Below are positions 56,401 through 64,000 of a stretch of 64,000 nucleotides of DNA, piece after piece. This stretch comes from Asterochloris sp. CNOR1 (Eukaryota > Chlorophyta > Trebouxiophyceae > Trebouxiales > Trebouxiaceae), in contig OZ017755.1 in NCBI GenBank assembly GCA_963969365.1, positions 2,356,001 through 2,420,000 of the forward strand, in the 5' to 3' direction. The notes below the pieces were generated by a model. That model was not told the origin of the DNA and ran no database searches. It saw nothing but the letters and a program-made list of their open reading frames with translations. How positions within the stretch are numbered: position 1 is the first letter of the stretch; each line of letters opens with the position of its first letter. The position numbers and the translations under genes were made by a program.

Positions 56401-59400
56401 AGACAGGAGTGATCTGACAGGCAGCGGCCAGTAAGAAGGCGTCTGCAGCTGGCGCATATGCCACATCCTGACTAACCTTCCACAGCATCAAGGCTGAGAT
56501 ACATGGGGTGCAGGGCAGACACGCTGAGGCTGCTGTAGGGGTATGAGTCCCACCAGGTGCCATGGACTCGGGTATCATTGACAGGCAGCAGCTGAATCAT
56601 GCTGAGGCCTGCAGCAATAGCAATTCCGTCAGAAGTCACGTGCTGCCAGCAGGTAAGCACCACAGCCATGCACTGCACCCGTCAAAAACAGGCAGCAGCC
56701 GAATCATGTTCAGACCTGCAGCAGCAGAACCAGTCAGATCACACCCAGCAGCAAGCGCTGATGCCTGGAATTGCAAGCGTCGCTGGACAGGCAGCTGCTG
56801 GATGAGGATGAGAGACCTGCAGCATCAGTGGTAGTGGTGAGTCTTGCAACAATTCACAGGCAATGTATCACACAGTGTCTGCAGAGCAAGGAAGTTGGCT
56901 AGCCCTCCCAGAGGGCGCGCCAACAGCAATGGGCTGGGTTCAGCATGGTGAACAGACTACGTGGGGGCACAATGGTGCACCCTTGCACACAGCAGGCGCG
57001 ACAGGTGACTGCTCTCTTCAAGGACATCCTGTTGGCCAGGTGTGTGAGATCAGCCATTCCCTGTAGACTTGTAGAGACAGCTGATGCCCAACTGCACAGC
57101 GCAGTCTGCCTGCTCTGTAATAATGGGCAGCCATCGGTGAAGACTAGCTCATGCTTCTGTAAGACTTACAGTCATCAGGCCTAAATGACCGGCATCTTTG
57201 CCGTTACATGTTCCAGCCAATGCACTGAGATCACCTCCAGAAGTCTGCCAGCAGCGCAAGCCGCTGCGCCATTGCATGTTCCATGCAATGTACGGCAATC
57301 ACCTGCAGCCTTGCAGAAGTTTGCCAGCAGGGCGAGGTCCGCAAACTCCCCACAGCCCACACTGCGGCGGCTGCGCAGCGAGAACACCGGCACTGCTGTG
57401 GCAGCGCCACGCCAGGGATGCTGCCTCTCAAAAGGCCCGTCATTTTGGACTATGAGGCTAGGGGAGCTGCCGCCTGCACATGAGAAGGGCCAACTGTGAG
57501 CTGGTAACAGCTGAGGCTGCCAGCCCATTGCACAGTCTGCAGTAGTCCCTTGCAGCTTGCGAGGACAGGAAACGTGGGCTGCCAGGGCGCCAGCACTGCC
57601 AACAATGGGCAGCCTGCTGCAGGGAAGCAGCAGGCTAGCAGACAATCACATGGTGCAAGGAGCTGCATGCAGCCATGGCGCGTATGCGCATGGAGTATGC
57701 AGCCGCACCTGGAGACGCTTTAGGGCAGCAGCAAGCAAGCAATGCCCTTGGGCAGAGGCTCTGTGGCCAAGTGCATGAAGGGCTGCAGGGTCAGCTCTCT
57801 GCTCTGCTGTGCAGCTGTGATCTTTCAGTCACACGAACTGTTGACAACCACACAGACTAAGGAGGCTTACCCTTGGGTGCTGCAATGATTCTGTGTCCTG
57901 CAACATCCGACTGCTCCCCTGCCCTGCCTCTAAGCTTGTATTGGTACACCAAGGGCAAGCAGCTTCTAGGGAGACTCACCTGCAGCAGCAGAGGACTAGG
58001 GTGCCAAACTCACAGGGTAGTGGCTGTGGCGTCCCTGGCCAGTGTCACATCATCAGGCCAGCCACTGTCAGTGGTCCACAATCCTTTGACTGCTCACCCA
58101 CTCATGCACAGCCAATTGAGCTGTGACGGACAGCTGTGCACTCTGCAATATGCGAACCCTGCTGCAGTCCTGCGCCCCCTGCTGACTGTATAGAGGACAT
58201 GCGAGGGCTGCAGGCTGGACGCCGCTCACCCAGAATGTCCCCGAAGCTCCAGTGCCCCCAGGGGTTGCTTGCACTGTGCTTGCCAGGCTGCATTCTTATA
58301 AATGACTGCCGGAGTCCATGCAGCCCTGTCTGAGCGGAAAGTGGCCTGACAGCCCACTTGTTGGTGTCAGCAGTCAGTTGCACCTCCTGGGGGACGCCCG
58401 CACCCCTTGATGGTGCCCGCTGCAGCAGGTGGCTTCTCAAACGCAGATGCTTACCTGCACCTCCCAGGAGGGCGCCTGCACCTCCTGCATAGGCCACTCC
58501 TGCCCATCTGCACAGCCCACCACCAGCAGCTCCTCATCTTCCTGCATGGCCCAGTCCCTGCAGGCGGCAGGCTGCACACATCCAGTGAAGGGGGGGGAGC
58601 TGCTGCCCATGCATGCCCTTGCTGACCTCAGCTGGCCTGCACACAGGGGATTGCGCAGTTCCAGTCAAGGACAGGGTGCAGGCCTGCACACGCCTGCTGA
58701 CCTTAGCAGACACATGGTGTTGGGTAAGATGGCAAAGTCACAGACTGATGCCCTGCATGCACTTGCTGACTTTGGCAGGCAGGTGCAGTCTTGCCCCAAG
58801 AAAGCCCTGAGGCGTCAGGCCCAAGGGTGCTCAGCCTGGCAAGCACAACACAGTCTCGCGCTCGTCACGCAAATGCAGACTCCAGCACACGCATGGCGTC
58901 AGAGCGCTAAGCGCAACCAAGGCTAACGCCTGCTTGCACATGCTGGCTCCAGGAGACATGCAGAGTCAGGCTGGCAGGTACAATCACGGCTGATGCCCTC
59001 CAGATGCTTGCTGGCTTCACTAGACAGATAGAGTCAGGTAGGACATGCCTTTCAACTTGTCATGCTTGTAAAGCATGTTGTGTGTAAGGAGGCAGGGCTC
59101 ACAGCACATGCCCCTCAGCAGCCAGTCTCCACTCACCAGACCTTGAAGTGCACCAGCACTGTCTCATGACCGGCGTCTGCCCCACTGAGGTGCACAAGCT
59201 CGCCAGAGGGCCTGTTGCGCGCCAGAATGACGTCGGCAAAGGCGCTGCGGCCGAGCAGGCTGGCAGGGTGGGCTGTGTCCTGCAGCAGTGGCCACAGCAG
59301 GCCGTGGTCAATGGCCATAAAGCCAACACGGGCAGAAGTGTGCACCCTGCGTGCCCATTGTGGTTGCCTGGGCTCTGCTGACCTGAGCTAGCTTGCTGTG

Positions 59401-60130
59401 TCCACGCCAGCCAAACATGTGTTAGTATGGCAGGGTGTGGTGCTTTGCCATGCAGTGAACATCAATCATCTCAACGAGGTGTTGCGTCACTGCTACACCT
59501 GGCAACCCTGCTGATGTGGCCCCCGGCCACGAACCCTGCTGGGCTCCACCAACTAACACAGGAAAGGAAGACAGCGGCCTGCGGCATGCAACACTGTTCA
59601 CCTGCCAGTGGTCCTGCACATGCACCAACTCCCCTGGCTGCAGGCTCTTGGGAAGCCTGAGGCATCTCTCCTGCTCATCGGTGTGCTCTACCTGGCCCTC
59701 CTCGTCCAGGACCAGATACTTGTATCTCAACTCAGGAGTCACGGGGGCGCTGATGCTGGTCTCCCAAACAAGCCGCTTGCCCTCGTGCTTGCAGGCGCAG
59801 GGGACAGCAGCGCTGCGGGACCAGCGTCCCAGGCAGGGCGCATCACCTGTGACGAACACGTTCTGCAGGGCATGAGAACTGAGCATTCTTTGTGTGCTAT
59901 TGTGAAGTGAAGGCACAGAAGCTGCTGAATGCTGGCATTGGATGTGCAGAGCATTCCCTGCCAGGGTGGCTGCCACGGTTGACTGCACTGACCTGGCCCC
60001 AACGCGTCATATAGGGAACAGCAAGGTGCAAAGTGAAGCTGAAACGTTGCTTGGGGCACCTAAGACAACCCCTTGATTGTGGGCCATTGGATGGCAGAAG
60101 ACCTGATGCAGAGTGCATCAGAGCAGACAT
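50441..60130 (-). CDS. DPE2: Cytosolic 4-alpha-glucanotransferase DPE2
   Basis: GH77 disproportionating enzyme 2, which in plants transfers glucosyl units from maltose to cytosolic heteroglycans after starch breakdown. Exons: 60130-59993, 59862-59602, 59279-59137, 58557-58455, 58419-58230, 57473-57303, 56608-56477, 56215-56070, 55528-55243, 54679-54493, 53949-53794, 53360-53283, 52753-52552, 51989-51755, 51548-51385, 50959-50763, 50591-50441; all phases agree, 979 aa (Arabidopsis 955). CBM20 domain 1 spans roughly residues 28-133; domain 2 (about 165-290) is poorly conserved. GH77 matches: PWRGAATAVPVFSLRS, QLLPVNDTRVHGTWWDSYPY, KPYAAF-like QPYAAFLFLKDLF, GAPPDYFDRAGQNWGFPTY, YRIDHVLGFFRIWEIP (nucleophile Asp), VCGEDLG (acid/base Glu), SCHDTST (third Asp), and the DPE2-specific end WAIFPLQDLFALNPAYNQRP. 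No transit peptide is evident, consistent with a cytosolic enzyme. It converges with the transporter, with 156 bases between stops. Confidence 0.95.
53361..53620. repeat. Duplicated splice acceptor beside DPE2 exon 12
   Basis: The first 30 or so bases of exon 12 with its acceptor (around 53331-53368) recur at about 53418-53455. A third fragment with CTTGACATGATGCTACTGCA is near 53589-53609. Used as an exon start, the distal copy would read a few codons (CEPYITQE) and reach a stop. Confidence 0.75.
58580..59060. repeat. Divergent tandem repeats in DPE2 intron 3
   Basis: Several imperfect units with CCTGCTGAC or CTTGCTGAC and a nearby ATGCCCTGCATG-like or CCTGCACAC core recur every 60-90 bases in the intron between 59137 and 58557. 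Confidence 0.5.
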
Positions 60131-60365
60131 CTGCTTGCAGATTGATTGGGCCTGACCGCTTCTCAGATCAGCTACGGCGCAAGCAAGGGCTGCATCAAAC
60201 GCCCCAAGTCATCACCAGCACTCGAATATTTGCATTCTGGGGTTGGCTGTTCGTTCAGGTTGGCTTTTACAGGCTGAGCGGCCTACGGACCTTACATCCA
60301 CAGCAGCGGGCAGGTCTGCAAAGGACCGAGGCATCGGCGCAGCTTAGATTACAGCGGCCTCCAGC
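60131..60365. promoter_or_regulatory. Shared divergent promoter, DPE2 / Ded1 helicase
   Basis: The proposed DPE2 and helicase start codons are 235 bases apart on opposite strands. An upstream non-coding or short coding helicase exon could also lie here: GATTACAG just before 60352 is acceptor-like. Confidence 0.45.

Positions 60366-64000
<3,635 letters not shown>

Overview
The window looks like nuclear DNA of a green alga (Chlorophyta; Trebouxiophyceae is a guess from gene style). Genes are broken into many short exons by GT-AG introns whose 3' ends are usually CTGCAG|G. The recognisable proteins are plant-type: a KIN-8A kinesin, cytosolic DPE2 with starch-binding domains, an ATM/ABCB7-type half transporter and a plant-type aldo/keto reductase. 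No bacterial operon, CRISPR array, rRNA or tRNA was seen. Exon models were built by hand from splice consensus, reading-frame continuity and remembered family motifs; no alignment or transcript data were available.

Layout. 413-1420 (+): mitochondrial ATP synthase epsilon subunit. 1680-4907 (-): aldo/keto reductase. 5089-5509 (+): LSm5, divergent from the reductase. 7532-17019 (-): kinesin-8A, with open minus-strand sequence 5816-6865 that may be extra 3' exons. 17.2-19.5 kb: mostly non-coding, with a hairpin built from a displaced copy of an exon at 34.9-35.1 kb. 19.5-36.6 kb (+): a large modular gene with duplicated 5' exon modules, low-complexity repeat exons, a coiled coil and two tandem degenerate DEAD-box-like cores. 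38.7-39.0 kb: a displaced copy of the first ABC transporter exon. 39136-39811 (+): a broken LRAT-domain gene. 40255-42106 (-): an unrecognised 412-aa nuclear-looking protein, divergent from 42260-50284 (+), the ATM/ABCB7-type transporter. 50441-60130 (-): DPE2, convergent with the transporter. 60366 to the window end (+): Ded1/DDX3-type RNA helicase, divergent from DPE2.

The identified genes are housekeeping: mitochondrial energy and Fe-S/thiol export, U6 snRNP, translation initiation, starch-derived maltose use and microtubule motors. They do not form one pathway.

The most unusual property is repeated local duplication of exons or exon ends, direct and inverted, inside or beside the parent gene. 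Examples occur in the transporter, the kinesin, DPE2 and the large modular gene. Some copies remain open and correctly phased, one would act as a poison exon, and some inverted copies form long hairpins matching a coding exon.
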